Positions 16,942 through 25,267 are shown, numbered from the stretch's first letter. The stretch: DNA of 64,000 bases from Flavobacterium defluvii (GCF_900129555.1 NZ_FQWC01000007.1:186001-250000); one strand, 5' to 3'. A program made the numbers and translations. The notes: generated from the sequence alone by a model not told the origin.

Positions 16942-17727
16942 TTAAACGCTTAGATTTTTAATAAATTCCGTTGCTGCTTGTCCGGCGTTGTCGGTTTTCA
17001 TGAAGTTTTCTCCAATAAGGAAACCTTTGTAGCCGTAAGGTTTTAGTTCCTGAATTGCTTCGATGGATGAAATCCCACTTTCGGAAACTTTTACAAAATC
17101 ATCTGGAATTTGAGATGCTAATTCTTTGCTGAAATCCAGACTTACTTCGAAGGTTTTCAGGTTTCGGTTATTTACACCAATCATATCTAAACTTGGCATA
17201 ATTGATTTTTCTAATTCTTCCTGATTGTGAACTTCCAGTAAAACTTCTAAACCTAAATTTTTAGCAAATTCAGATAATGATTTGATTTCTTCGCGTGTTA
17301 AAACAGCAGCGATTAATAAAATCAAATCTGCTCCGTGAGCTTTTGCTTCTAAAATTTGATATTCATCTACAATGAATTCTTTTCGCAAAAGCGGAATATT
17401 TACAGAAGCTCTTGCTAACAATAAATCATCTAAAGATCCACCGAAATATTTCCCGTCAGTTAAAACCGAGATTCCGCAAGCACCAGCATTTTCGTAGCCT
17501 TTTACTACTTCTTCAACTGTAAAATTATTGTTGATTATAGATTTTGACGGAGAACGACGTTTGTGCTCCGCAATAATTCCAGAATTGCTTTCTTTTAATT
17601 TCTGGCTTAGAGAAATAGTTTGTTTTCCAAAAAACACAGAAGCTTCCAATTGCGAAACCGGAATAATCGATTTCTTTAAAATTACTTCTCGTTTTTTGTC
17701 TATAATTATTTTGTCTAGGATATTCAT
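16942..17727 (-). CDS. trpC: Indole-3-glycerol-phosphate synthase
   Basis: TIM-barrel enzyme of 261 residues closing the indole ring. Signatures: IIAEHKRRSPSKSIINN (~51, catalytic Lys and Glu region), the LLRKEFIVDEYQI lysine segment (~110), IGVNNRNLKTFEV (~183) and KVSESGISSIEAI (~212). It follows trpD with a 48-nt spacer made of octamer repeats. Confidence 0.95.
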   Translation of the reverse strand: MNILDKIIIDKKREVILKKSIIPVSQLEASVFFGKQTISLSQKLKESNSGIIAEHKRRSPSKSIINNNFTVEEVVKGYENAGACGISVLTDGKYFGGSLDDLLLARASVNIPLLRKEFIVDEYQILEAKAHGADLILLIAAVLTREEIKSLSEFAKNLGLEVLLEVHNQEELEKSIMPSLDMIGVNNRNLKTFEVSLDFSKELASQIPDDFVKVSESGISSIEAIQELKPYGYKGFLIGENFMKTDNAGQAATEFIKNLSV

Positions 17728-17735
17728 TTTTTAAG

Positions 17736-17767
17736 ATGCTAAGTTTCTAAGGTGCTGAGGTACTAAG
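17736..17767 (+). repeat. Octamer tandem repeat (NNNCTAAG)4
   Basis: Four consecutive 8-nt units, ATGCTAAG, TTTCTAAG, GTGCTGAG and GTACTAAG, fill the trpD-trpC spacer. One unit has a single change (CTGAG). Confidence 0.75.
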
Positions 17768-17775
17768 TTTTTATT

Positions 17776-18768
17776 TTAAATAGATAGTTTTTGTAATTTT
17801 TTTAATGCCTGATGTCCTTTTCCAGATAATAAACTTTCTTTTGCTAATTCAAAACCTTCTTTTGGAGAACATTTTGTAACCGTTGCAATTGCCATTGCAG
17901 CATTAGCGCAGACCACATTATTTTGAGCTTCAGTTCCTTTTCCTGAAATAATATTGGTAAAGATTTCAGCCGATTCTTCGATAGTTTTTCCGCCTTCAAT
18001 TTCTGTCTGAGATAATAAACTAACGCCAAAATCTTCTGGATTTAACATTCCTTCCATATGATTAGAAATGGTTTTTGTCGGACCAGTTAATGAAATTTCG
18101 TCATATCCGTCAAGCGAATGTAAGATGGTAAAATTTACATCTGTATTTTGATATAAATAAGCGTACATTCTCGCCAATTCTAAATTGAAAACTCCAACCA
18201 ATTGATTTTTTGGGAAAGATGGATTTACCATTGGCCCCAGCATATTAAAGAAAGTTTTTACGGCCAATTCTTTTCTAATTGGTCCAACATTTTTCATTGC
18301 CGGATGAAACAGTGGAGCGTGCAAAACACAAATTCCTGCCTGATCGATACATTTTTCTAAAAATGAAGGATCGTTGCTGAATTTAATTCCCATTTTTTCC
18401 ATTACGTTACTTGATCCTGAAATAGAAGAAACACCGTAATTTCCATGTTTGGCTACTTTAATTCCTGCTCCGGCCGAAACAAAAGAAGCTAAAGTTGATA
18501 TATTGAAAGTATCTTTTCCGTCACCGCCCGTTCCGCATAAATCGATTGTATTGTATGCTGATAAATCAACACGAATACATAATTCTAATAATGCTTCGCG
18601 AAAGCCCGAAAGTTCATCAATCGTAATGCTTCGCATCATATAAACAGTCAAAAATGCCGAAATCTGACTCGGATTGTATTGACCTGTTGAGATATTAATC
18701 AAAACGTTTTTGGCTTCTTCTTTAGAAAGCACTTCGTGGTTGATTAATTTGTTTAATATAGTTTTCAT
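17776..18768 (-). CDS. trpD: Anthranilate phosphoribosyltransferase
   Basis: Transfers phosphoribosyl from PRPP to anthranilate. The PRPP-binding glycine loop CGTGGDGKDTFNIST is at ~78-92, KHGNYGVSSISGSSNVME follows (~107), and the anthranilate-binding HPAMKNVGPIRKEL region lies near 155. Length (330) is normal. It is separated from trpG by 152 nt containing an inverted repeat. Confidence 0.96.
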   Translation of the reverse strand: MKTILNKLINHEVLSKEEAKNVLINISTGQYNPSQISAFLTVYMMRSITIDELSGFREALLELCIRVDLSAYNTIDLCGTGGDGKDTFNISTLASFVSAGAGIKVAKHGNYGVSSISGSSNVMEKMGIKFSNDPSFLEKCIDQAGICVLHAPLFHPAMKNVGPIRKELAVKTFFNMLGPMVNPSFPKNQLVGVFNLELARMYAYLYQNTDVNFTILHSLDGYDEISLTGPTKTISNHMEGMLNPEDFGVSLLSQTEIEGGKTIEESAEIFTNIISGKGTEAQNNVVCANAAMAIATVTKCSPKEGFELAKESLLSGKGHQALKKLQKLSI

Positions 18769-18776
18769 TTTTTTTT

Positions 18777-18914
18777 AAGTCTTAAAGTCGAAAGTCGAAG
18801 GTCTTAAAGTCTTCACTTTTGACGTTTTTTAGAATTGATTAATTTTTAGTTTTAATGTGAAAGGTTAAGTTCTTAATATTTGACTTTATGACTTTCGACT
18901 TTTAAACTTTCGAC
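18777..18914. repeat. Inverted repeat of AAAGTCGAAAGTC words
   Basis: AAAGTCGAAAGTC at 18784-18796 is the exact complement of 18890-18902. Further AAGTCTTAAAGTC and ACTTTCGAC words lie on both sides, giving a long imperfect hairpin that spans the trpG-trpD spacer. Confidence 0.7.
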
Positions 18915-18920
18915 TAACTT

Positions 18921-19487
18921 CTAACTCTTAATCCAATTCTCCAAAATCCTTTTTCCTTTTGGCGTAAGCACACTTTCAGGATGAAACTGAACGCCTCTTA
19001 CGTCAAATTTTTTGTGTCTTAGTGACATAATTTGTCCGTTTTCGTCGATTGAAGTTGCTTCTAGAACTTCGGGTAAATTACTGTCAACAACCCACGAATG
19101 GTATCTTCCAACTTCAAATTCGTTTCCTAAACCTTCAAACAAAATCTCATCAGAAACTACCGTTTTTACGTTTGTCGAAACGCCGTGATATACTTTATCA
19201 AGGTTAGAAAGCGTTCCGCCAAAAACTTCTCCAATTGCCTGTTGTCCTAAACAAACACCAAGGATACTTTTTGTTGGGCTGTATTTTTCGATTACAGCTT
19301 TTAATAAACCTGCTTCATCAGGAATTCCTGGGCCAGGAGAAAGTAATATTTTATCAAAAGAAGCGATTTCGTCAATTTCGAATTCGTCGTTTCTATAAAC
19401 CGTTACTTCACAGTTTAAATCTTCCAGATAGTGTACTAAGTTGTAAGTGAAACTATCGTAATTGTCTATAACTAATATTTTTTTCAT
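18921..19487 (-). CDS. trpG: Anthranilate synthase glutamine amidotransferase subunit
   Basis: Supplies ammonia from glutamine to TrpE. Class I amidotransferase of 188 residues: ILVIDNYDSFTYNLVHYL start, oxyanion loop LLSPGPGIPDEAG (~50), nucleophile Cys in LGVCLGQQAIGEVFGG (~77), RYHSWVV and the His-Glu pair in GVQFHPESVLT (~168). It could also serve PabB-type folate synthesis, but its operon position points to tryptophan. Confidence 0.95.
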   Translation of the reverse strand: MKKILVIDNYDSFTYNLVHYLEDLNCEVTVYRNDEFEIDEIASFDKILLSPGPGIPDEAGLLKAVIEKYSPTKSILGVCLGQQAIGEVFGGTLSNLDKVYHGVSTNVKTVVSDEILFEGLGNEFEVGRYHSWVVDSNLPEVLEATSIDENGQIMSLRHKKFDVRGVQFHPESVLTPKGKRILENWIKS

Positions 19488-19516
19488 GTCTTTTGTTTTT
19501 GTTTCAGGTTTTCTTT

Positions 19517-19568
19517 GTTTCAGGTTTCAAGTTGTTGGAACGCGAAACCTGAAACTTTAAACTTGAAA
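19517..19568. repeat. Inverted repeat of GTTTCAGGTTTC words
   Basis: GTTTCAGGTTTC at 19517-19528 pairs exactly with GAAACCTGAAAC at 19544-19555. Additional GTTTCAGG and CTTGAAAC words lie outside. It fills the spacer between the lipoprotein gene and trpG. Confidence 0.7.
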
Positions 19569-19576
19569 CTATTTTT

Positions 19577-20020
19577 TTATTTTTCTCGAACGTATTTTTC
19601 AGTAATAATTCGGTCGATTCCTAATTTTTCTACTTTTTCTACTCCTTTTTGAGTTAAGGTGTCGTTTTTAACTTTTACAACAAACTCAAATTTTCCATTT
19701 TCCCATTGACGATTATTGAAGTACTCTAAATTTTCAGTATAAATACTATCTTTTAAAGTATATTTTCCGCCTCCGCCAAAAAACACCGCATTTGTTGAAT
19801 CTTTACCATTATTTAAATCATGATTAAAAAAAGCAAAATGTGTATCGTTTATAATTTTAATCATTTTTGTTTTAGGGTTAAAAGTCGAGAAAGTTGAATC
19901 TTTTTCTGTCGTTTCAGCTGATATCAGACGCCAGGTTCCTTTAATTGGATTCTCTTTTTTTTCCGAATTACAAGCGGTTATACTAATGATTAAAACTAAA
20001 ATTGAAATTGCTTTTTTCAT
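19577..20020 (-). CDS. Lipocalin-like lipoprotein inside the trp operon
   Basis: A 147-residue protein with a type II signal peptide (MKKAISILVLIISITAC, lipobox ITAC, Cys17) followed by NPIKGTWRLISAE, the usual opening of small lipocalin-like domains in Bacteroidota. It is expected on a periplasmic-facing or outer membrane. It sits between trpE and trpG, which are normally adjacent, and has no evident link to tryptophan synthesis. It looks like an insertion that kept the operon direction. Confidence 0.75.
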   Translation of the reverse strand: MKKAISILVLIISITACNSEKKENPIKGTWRLISAETTEKDSTFSTFNPKTKMIKIINDTHFAFFNHDLNNGKDSTNAVFFGGGGKYTLKDSIYTENLEYFNNRQWENGKFEFVVKVKNDTLTQKGVEKVEKLGIDRIITEKYVREK

Positions 20021-20050
20021 AATTTGTGGTTTTTATAGTTTGTTGTTATT

Positions 20051-20096
20051 GTTTCAGGTTTCATGTTTCATGTTCTAACAACTTGAAACCTGAAAT
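20051..20096. repeat. Inverted repeat of TTTCAGGTTTCA words
   Basis: TTTCAGGTTTCA at 20052-20063 pairs with TGAAACCTGAAA at 20084-20095. It is the same family as the repeat on the other side of the lipoprotein gene, so that gene is bracketed by related hairpins. Confidence 0.7.
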
Positions 20097-20106
20097 AAAA
20101 GAAAAC

Positions 20107-21507
20107 TTATATTTTCTCAGCCATTTCCAGCGCTGTATTCAACGCTCTTAATTTATTATACACTTCCTGCATTTCGCTTTCTTCATCAGAACTTGCTACG
20201 ATTCCCGCACCGGCCTGACAATGCAGTTGATGGTTTTTTGAAAGGAAAGTTCGTATCATAATCGCGTGATTAAAGTTTCCGTCGAAATCCATGAAACCAA
20301 TTGCACCTCCATAGAAATTACGATTTGTTTTTTCGTAATCTTCAATCAACTGCATCGCTCTGTGTTTTGGAGCGCCGCTTAAAGTTCCTGCAGGAAAAGT
20401 ATCGGCAACAACCTGCATTGTGGTCGCTTTGTCATGTAAATGTCCCGTAACTTTTGAAACCAAATGAATTACATGCGAGAAAAACTGAACTTCTCTGTAT
20501 TTCTCCACATTCACGTCGTGACCATTTCTGCTTAAATCGTTTCTTGCCAAATCGACAAGCATTACGTGTTCGCTATTTTCTTTTTTATCTTCCGAAAGTT
20601 CTTTGGCTAAAAGTGCATCACGTTCGTCATTTCCGGTTCTTTTAAAAGTTCCGGCGATTGGATGAATTTCGGCTTTTCTGTTTTTTACGATAATTTGTGC
20701 TTCTGGCGAAGAACCAAATATTTTGAAATCTCCGTAATCAAAAAAGAATAGGTAAGGAGAAGGGTTGATGCTTCTTAAAGCTCTGTAAACATTGAATTCG
20801 TCACCTTTAAAACCTTGTGTAAAACGACGAGAAAGTACTAATTGAAAAACATCTCCGCGGAAACAGTGTTTTTTAGCTAAAGCGACGTTATGTTTGAATT
20901 CGTCATCGGTTAAGTTAGAAAAACCTTCGCCTTCTTTTGAAAATTTATAAGAGGCAATATTTCTTGACTGCAGTAATTGTTCAATTTCAGAAATATTGTT
21001 TTTCCCATCTACGCTGTGGCAGAAAATATAAGCTTCATTCTTAAAGTGATTAATTGCAATGATGTTTTGATAAACTGCATAAAAAACATCCGGAATTGAA
21101 GTGGCATTATCTTTTTTAGCTATCGAAACTTTTTCAAAATAACGAACGGCATCATAAGAAATGTATCCGAATAAACCGTTATTAATGAATTTAAAATCGT
21201 TTTTTTCTGATTGAAATTTGCTTGAAAATTCCTGAATAACTTCTGGAATGTTTGTTGAAGCATCGATTTTAGTTTGTTCCGAAGTTCCGTCAGGAAAAGT
21301 TTTAGAAATTGTTTCGTTTTCGATTTTAATCGTTGCAATCGGGTTACAGCAGATGTACGAAAAGCTATTGTCATTTCCGTGATAATCACTACTTTCCAGT
21401 AATAAACTATTAGGGAATTTGTCTCTTATTTTAAAATAAATACTAACCGGCGTAATGGTGTCTGCCAGAATTTGTTTGTAATGTGTGTTGAGTATAAACG
21501 GTTTCAA
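20107..21507 (-). CDS. trpE: Anthranilate synthase component I
   Basis: Converts chorismate to anthranilate with TrpG. The feedback site motif LLESSD is at ~36, in agreement with tryptophan-inhibited enzymes. Chorismate-binding signatures are GDVFQLVLSRRFTQGF (~218), IHPIAGTFKRTG (~284), ENSEHVMLVDLARNDL (~311), and DTFPAGTLSGAPKHRAMQLI (~372). 466 residues is full length. It is the first structural gene after the attenuator region. PabB is an alternative label but the leader with Trp codons and the operon argue for TrpE. Confidence 0.96.
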   Translation of the reverse strand: MKPFILNTHYKQILADTITPVSIYFKIRDKFPNSLLLESSDYHGNDNSFSYICCNPIATIKIENETISKTFPDGTSEQTKIDASTNIPEVIQEFSSKFQSEKNDFKFINNGLFGYISYDAVRYFEKVSIAKKDNATSIPDVFYAVYQNIIAINHFKNEAYIFCHSVDGKNNISEIEQLLQSRNIASYKFSKEGEGFSNLTDDEFKHNVALAKKHCFRGDVFQLVLSRRFTQGFKGDEFNVYRALRSINPSPYLFFFDYGDFKIFGSSPEAQIIVKNRKAEIHPIAGTFKRTGNDERDALLAKELSEDKKENSEHVMLVDLARNDLSRNGHDVNVEKYREVQFFSHVIHLVSKVTGHLHDKATTMQVVADTFPAGTLSGAPKHRAMQLIEDYEKTNRNFYGGAIGFMDFDGNFNHAIMIRTFLSKNHQLHCQAGAGIVASSDEESEMQEVYNKLRALNTALEMAEKI

Positions 21508-21557
21508 AGTATGTTGTTTTTTTAGTTTTAATATATTTTTCTACTAAAGTTTTGATC

Positions 21558-21591
21558 AAAAAAAAAGGCTTGTCGTGATGACAAGCCTTTT
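21558..21591 (-). terminator. trp attenuator terminator
   Basis: On the minus strand AAAAGGCTTGTC pairs with GACAAGCCTTTT around a five-base loop ATCAC and is followed by a run of about nine U residues. It ends about 50 nt before trpE. A leader segment at 21629-21635 (GTCGTGA) is exactly complementary to TCACGAC in the loop and 3' arm (21572-21578), providing a competing pairing. Confidence 0.85.
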
Positions 21592-21628
21592 AAATTTATA
21601 GTTTTGAAAATACCATAGGAAGCTTCGT

Positions 21629-21673
21629 TCACGACGTTTGACGTAAATTCTTCCACCACCAAGTATTGTTCAT
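21629..21673 (-). CDS. trpL: trp leader peptide (14 codons, Trp-Trp-Trp)
   Basis: A short open frame MNNTWWWKNLRQTS ending in TGA. Codons 5-7 are three consecutive TGG, placed upstream of a strong terminator and of trpE. This is the classic layout of ribosome-mediated attenuation: stalling on the Trp codons would leave the stop-codon region free to pair with the terminator. Normal translation to the stop would cover that region and allow termination. The peptide is too short for automated gene calls. Confidence 0.85.
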   Translation of the reverse strand: MNNTWWWKNLRQTS

Positions 21674-21703
21674 TATTGTTCTCATTTCTTTATTTTGATG
21701 TGA

Positions 21704-21711
21704 CAAAGATA
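21704..21711 (-). promoter_or_regulatory. Candidate -7 element of the trp operon
   Basis: TATCTTTG on the minus strand fits TAnnTTTG and lies 30 nt before the leader start, implying a transcript start near 21697. No TTG is found at the usual -33 distance, so support is partial. Confidence 0.5.
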
Positions 21712-21808
21712 TAAATGTAATTTGAATTAGAATACATAAAATCTCAAAAAAAACTTTTCGAATTTTTAAAATTTGTTAAATTTTGAATTCTGAGTTTTTT
21801 ATAAAAGC

Positions 21809-23086
21809 TTAATTTCCAATTGCAATAGTGTTATTTACATTAGCTCTAAAATCTGGATTTCCTTTGATATTTGGCAGTGTAAACAACTCGCTATTCTTCC
21901 ATTTTGAGTATTCTATATTCGAATTTGGATTGTAATAATTTTGAATTTCGTCATTTGCGCTAGAAGATTCGCTGGTGATTCCGCCATTGCAATTGTTTAC
22001 AATTATGTTTTTGAAACTCAGTTTAGCCAGATTTTCTTTCCCGCTTCCAATGTTACTTTCTAACAAAACAAAAGGCGAAAAACCAGATACAATGGCATTG
22101 CTTAAATTGAAATATGTATTTTCTCTAACAAAAACAGATTCTCGAACTAATCCCTGATTGTTTTCTTCTAAATTAACCAAAGTAATGTTGCTGGCATTAA
22201 TTTTAGTCATTTTTTTGCTCATATCTGTGTTTTGAACTTTGTCGTATGAATCAACTTCGAAACATCTTGAGCCTGAAATATCTGATGAAAAAGGATGACG
22301 AATCGCAATACTATTATTGATATTGATTTGTGCGCCTTGTGTAAAATCAAAATCATCATCTGTAGTTCTATACGAAATTAAATTTGTCATATTCAAATCT
22401 CCACCGTAACATTCGAAAGAATCGTCGTTAGAAAAGCTGATTTGAATATTATTTAAAATCGTTTTTCTTCCAACACCTGCTAACGAAAGTCCGTTAAGTT
22501 CTTTTTCAGAACTTAATTTTCTGCCGGCAAATTCTACTCTGACATATTTTAAAATTCCGGAATTATCTTCGGCATCCTGACCTCCGTAATGATTTAAAAT
22601 AGGATCTAAATTAAAAGGAAGTGTATGAAGTCCGCCAAGTGAGTTAATTGGTGCTTTTCCTAAAATGATGATTCCGCCCCAGTCGCCCGGGCGCCTGTCT
22701 GCAATTTCTTTGTTTGAAGTAAAAACAATTGGATCAGTTTCTAAACCTTCGGCTACAATTTTTGCTCCATTTGTAACTACAAGTGTACCGCAGGTTTTAT
22801 CATCGCCTCGAATTACTGTTCCTGGCTCAATAGTTAAGATTGCATTATTGGTTACATAGACAATTCCGACTAATTGATAAGTATTTCGCTTTACCAATCT
22901 TGTGTCTTTGTCGATTGTTCCCGCAATTATATTCGTAGCTTCGCTGTATTCTTGTTTAGCAGGATTAAAATTGGTCCAGTTGTTCATCCAGTTATTAGTA
23001 CCAATAATTCCTTTTGCCTGCTGCTGGGCTTGTAGAAAAAAAGTGCTTAAAAGTGTAATAATTATAACACGTATTTTTGTTTTCAT
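21809..23086 (-). CDS. Secreted right-handed beta-helix-like protein
   Basis: A 425-residue protein with an N-terminal signal peptide (IIITLLSTFFLQAQ). The body shows repeated short strands with G, N and V spacing, including AILTIEPGTVIRGDDKTCGTLVVTNGAK and GDWGGIIILGKAPI. This arrangement is common in Bacteroidota surface or secreted beta-helix proteins. No catalytic motif or type IX sorting domain is recognised. A cell-surface or extracellular role is inferred. It stands alone between the trp operon and the YceI group. Confidence 0.7.
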   Translation of the reverse strand: MKTKIRVIIITLLSTFFLQAQQQAKGIIGTNNWMNNWTNFNPAKQEYSEATNIIAGTIDKDTRLVKRNTYQLVGIVYVTNNAILTIEPGTVIRGDDKTCGTLVVTNGAKIVAEGLETDPIVFTSNKEIADRRPGDWGGIIILGKAPINSLGGLHTLPFNLDPILNHYGGQDAEDNSGILKYVRVEFAGRKLSSEKELNGLSLAGVGRKTILNNIQISFSNDDSFECYGGDLNMTNLISYRTTDDDFDFTQGAQININNSIAIRHPFSSDISGSRCFEVDSYDKVQNTDMSKKMTKINASNITLVNLEENNQGLVRESVFVRENTYFNLSNAIVSGFSPFVLLESNIGSGKENLAKLSFKNIIVNNCNGGITSESSSANDEIQNYYNPNSNIEYSKWKNSELFTLPNIKGNPDFRANVNNTIAIGN

Positions 23087-23126
23087 AGCTATAATTTTAA
23101 TGTCTAGTTTTGGATTTTTAATTCCT

Positions 23127-23153
23127 CAAAATTAGACCCCGAATGTTAATCAA
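23127..23153 (-). promoter_or_regulatory. Candidate promoter of the beta-helix gene
   Basis: On the minus strand TTG (23151-23153), a 16-nt spacer, then TAATTTTG (23127-23134), 40 nt before the start codon. The spacer is one base shorter than the usual flavobacterial range. Confidence 0.5.
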
Positions 23154-23221
23154 TACGGGCATAGTTATTATGAAAGCGTTATTTTACGGTTAAGAATGTT
23201 ATGTTTATGAAAAGGATAATA

Positions 23222-23262
23222 AAAAAAAGAAACCCCAATAGAATTAACTATTGGGGTTTTTC
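23222..23262 (-). terminator. Terminator after yceI
   Basis: AAACCCCAATAG and CTATTGGGGTTT form a 12-bp stem with a six-base loop, flanked by A and T tracts, downstream of the YceI gene. Confidence 0.8.
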
Positions 23263-23289
23263 TTTATATATGAATTAGTAAGCCTGAAA

Positions 23290-23856
23290 TTAGAATTTTA
23301 AAGCTACAGTTAATTCAAATTCGTCATTGATAGTTTTATCTCCTAAACCTTCGAAGAAACTTCCAGAACCATATTTAATATCGTATTTAGTTCTGTCTAC
23401 TTTAAAAGCAGTTGTTGCAGTGTTTCCAGCTACAGTAATATCAAAAGTTACAGGTTTAGTGATTCCTTTGATAGTTAAATCAGCAGTTACAGTATAAACG
23501 TCAGCAGATTTAGCACCAATTTTTTTGAAAACTAATTTTGAAGTTGGGAATTTTTCAGTTCCAAAGAAATCGTCAGCTTTTAAGTGACCGTTTAATTTAC
23601 CTTGGTATTCTCCAGTTAAATCTGTAGAAGTTAAAGAAGTCATATCAACTGTAAAGCTTCCTCCAACTAATTTTTTTCCTTTGAAAACTACAGCACCTTC
23701 TTTAAAGTTTACTGTTCCAGAGTGCTCTCCAGTTACTTTTTTACCTACCCATTTAATAGTAGAAGCTTTTACGTCGATTTTTTTAGTTTGAGCGTTTACT
23801 GAGATACCAGCAGCTGCTACGAATAATGCAATTGCAATTGTTTTTAAATTTTTCAT
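23290..23856 (-). CDS. YceI-family periplasmic lipid-binding-like protein
   Basis: A 188-residue protein with a signal peptide ending ISVNAQ. The YceI beta-barrel is recognised by STIKWVGKKVTGEHSGTVNF, GGSFTVDMTSLTSTDL and LTIKGITKPVTFDITVAG. Family members bind isoprenoid-like ligands in a lipocalin-like barrel. The ligand here is unknown. It is the third gene after marR and the nitroreductase, 31 nt apart, so it is probably induced together with them. Confidence 0.9.
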   Translation of the reverse strand: MKNLKTIAIALFVAAAGISVNAQTKKIDVKASTIKWVGKKVTGEHSGTVNFKEGAVVFKGKKLVGGSFTVDMTSLTSTDLTGEYQGKLNGHLKADDFFGTEKFPTSKLVFKKIGAKSADVYTVTADLTIKGITKPVTFDITVAGNTATTAFKVDRTKYDIKYGSGSFFEGLGDKTINDEFELTVALKF

Positions 23857-23887
23857 GTTGTTAAAATTTGAATTTGATTAATAATAA

Positions 23888-24520
23888 TTATATAGTGATA
23901 AATAATTCCTCGTGAGATTTTCTAACTTTTTTGAAATGCTGAGCGTCATCCTCATCATGTCTGTACCCTACAGCAGCAATAACAGCAGCATTTAAGCCAA
24001 GTTTATCGAAACCTAAGATTCTGTTGAATTCTGCCGCGTTGAAACCTTCCATAGGTGTAGCATCTATTTTTAATTCAGATGCTGCAGCTAATAATGTTCC
24101 TAAAGCAATATAAGTTTGTTTTGCTGTCCAGATATTTTTAGCATCCTGTGATAAATTTGAAATCACGCCGTTCATCATATCTGCAAAGCCACCTAAAGCT
24201 TCGGTAGGAATACCTCTTGTTTCGCTAATGTTTTTGATGTAAGCGGCTACAGATTCTTCTCCGGTGTTTAAGTCATTTGCAAAAACAAAAATTTGAGAAG
24301 CATCTGTAAGTTGTGTTTGTCCGTAAGCAGCTGCTTTTAATTGTTCTCTAATTTCAGGATTTTCGACGATAACAACTTTATAAGGCTGTAATCCGTATGA
24401 AGAAGCAGCTAATCTAACAGCTTCTTTAATAGTATTTAAATCTGCAGAAGATATTTTTTTAGATGCATCATATTTTTTAGTTGCATATCTCCAATTTAAA
24501 TTCTCTAATAATGTGCTCAT
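23888..24520 (-). CDS. NAD(P)H-dependent nitroreductase-family oxidoreductase
   Basis: FMN-dependent oxidoreductase of 210 residues. It opens ENLNWRYATKKYDASKKIS, the NfsB/NADH-oxidase signature, followed by AASSYGLQPYKVVIVENPE (~38) and the late IDATPMEGFNAAEFNRILG and AAVIAAVGYRHDEDDAQ. It probably reduces quinones or nitro compounds. It lies four bases after the MarR-family gene, consistent with repression by that regulator and induction by electrophiles. Confidence 0.88.
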   Translation of the reverse strand: MSTLLENLNWRYATKKYDASKKISSADLNTIKEAVRLAASSYGLQPYKVVIVENPEIREQLKAAAYGQTQLTDASQIFVFANDLNTGEESVAAYIKNISETRGIPTEALGGFADMMNGVISNLSQDAKNIWTAKQTYIALGTLLAAASELKIDATPMEGFNAAEFNRILGFDKLGLNAAVIAAVGYRHDEDDAQHFKKVRKSHEELFITI

Positions 24521-24524
24521 AATA

Positions 24525-24986
24525 TTAATTTTGTTGGGTTCGGTATTTTTCTAATAATTTATTTAATAATTCTAATTCTTCCTGACTTATATTGTCGGCA
24601 AACATACGCTCGTGCTCGTCTACCTTTGGATCTAATTCTTTTAAAACATCCAGTCCTTTTTGTGTAATTAAAACCTCGATCTTGCGGCGGTTTCCGGGAC
24701 AAACATTTCTTGTCACAAATTCCTTCAATAATAATTTGTCAACTAATCGGGTAGTGTTGCTTGTTTTAGCCAGCATACGTTCTTGTATCACACACATATT
24801 AGCAGGTTTTCCTTTTTGTCCTCTTAATATACGCAGCACATTATATTGTTCTCCAGACAGATCATACGGTTTCATTATTTCGCTGAAATGATCCTGAATC
24901 ACATTTTGTGTGTACATAATGTTCAGAATAACTTTTTTCGCATTATCCATCTTAACCGTACTCTTAATAACCTCTTCAATTGTCAT
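24525..24986 (-). CDS. MarR-family transcriptional repressor
   Basis: A winged-helix regulator of 153 residues: SGEQYNVLRILRGQKGKPANMCVIQERM recognition region, SNTTRLVDKLLLKEFVTRNVCPGNRRKIEVLIT wing, and dimerisation helices at both ends. A single Cys in the wing-adjacent segment (RNVCPGNRR) and one in PANMCVIQE are candidate redox sensors, by analogy with thiol-sensing MarR proteins. It heads the nitroreductase-YceI operon. Two palindromes over its promoter indicate autoregulation. Confidence 0.9.
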   Translation of the reverse strand: MTIEEVIKSTVKMDNAKKVILNIMYTQNVIQDHFSEIMKPYDLSGEQYNVLRILRGQKGKPANMCVIQERMLAKTSNTTRLVDKLLLKEFVTRNVCPGNRRKIEVLITQKGLDVLKELDPKVDEHERMFADNISQEELELLNKLLEKYRTQQN

Positions 24987-25001
24987 AGTCGTAAGTGTAT
25001 A

Positions 25002-25045
25002 ATTTGTATATACAAATGTATAAACTTTAATAGTTGTATATACAA
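25002..25045 (-). promoter_or_regulatory. MarR promoter with twin palindromic operators
   Basis: On the minus strand TTG (25043-25045), a 22-nt spacer, then TACATTTG (25013-25020) form a full flavobacterial promoter. The perfect palindrome ATTTGTATATACAAAT (25002-25017) covers the -7 side. TTGTATATACAA (25034-25045) covers the -33 side. The centres are 30 nt apart. Confidence 0.82.
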
Positions 25046-25267
25046 ATGTTGTGTTAATTTTTTGTTAATTTGAAATATTGCTGATTCTCAATAAAATAAA
25101 ACTAGAATAAAAATAGCATATTTTTAGTTTTAAAACGCTGACATAATGATATTTAACTTAAAATTAAAATGGCTTATTTCAACTTGTGCAATGTTTTGGA
25201 TTCTAATGGAGTTCTTACAATTCAAAATATGCATTTTTACAAAATCAAATTCAAAATTTTAATAATA

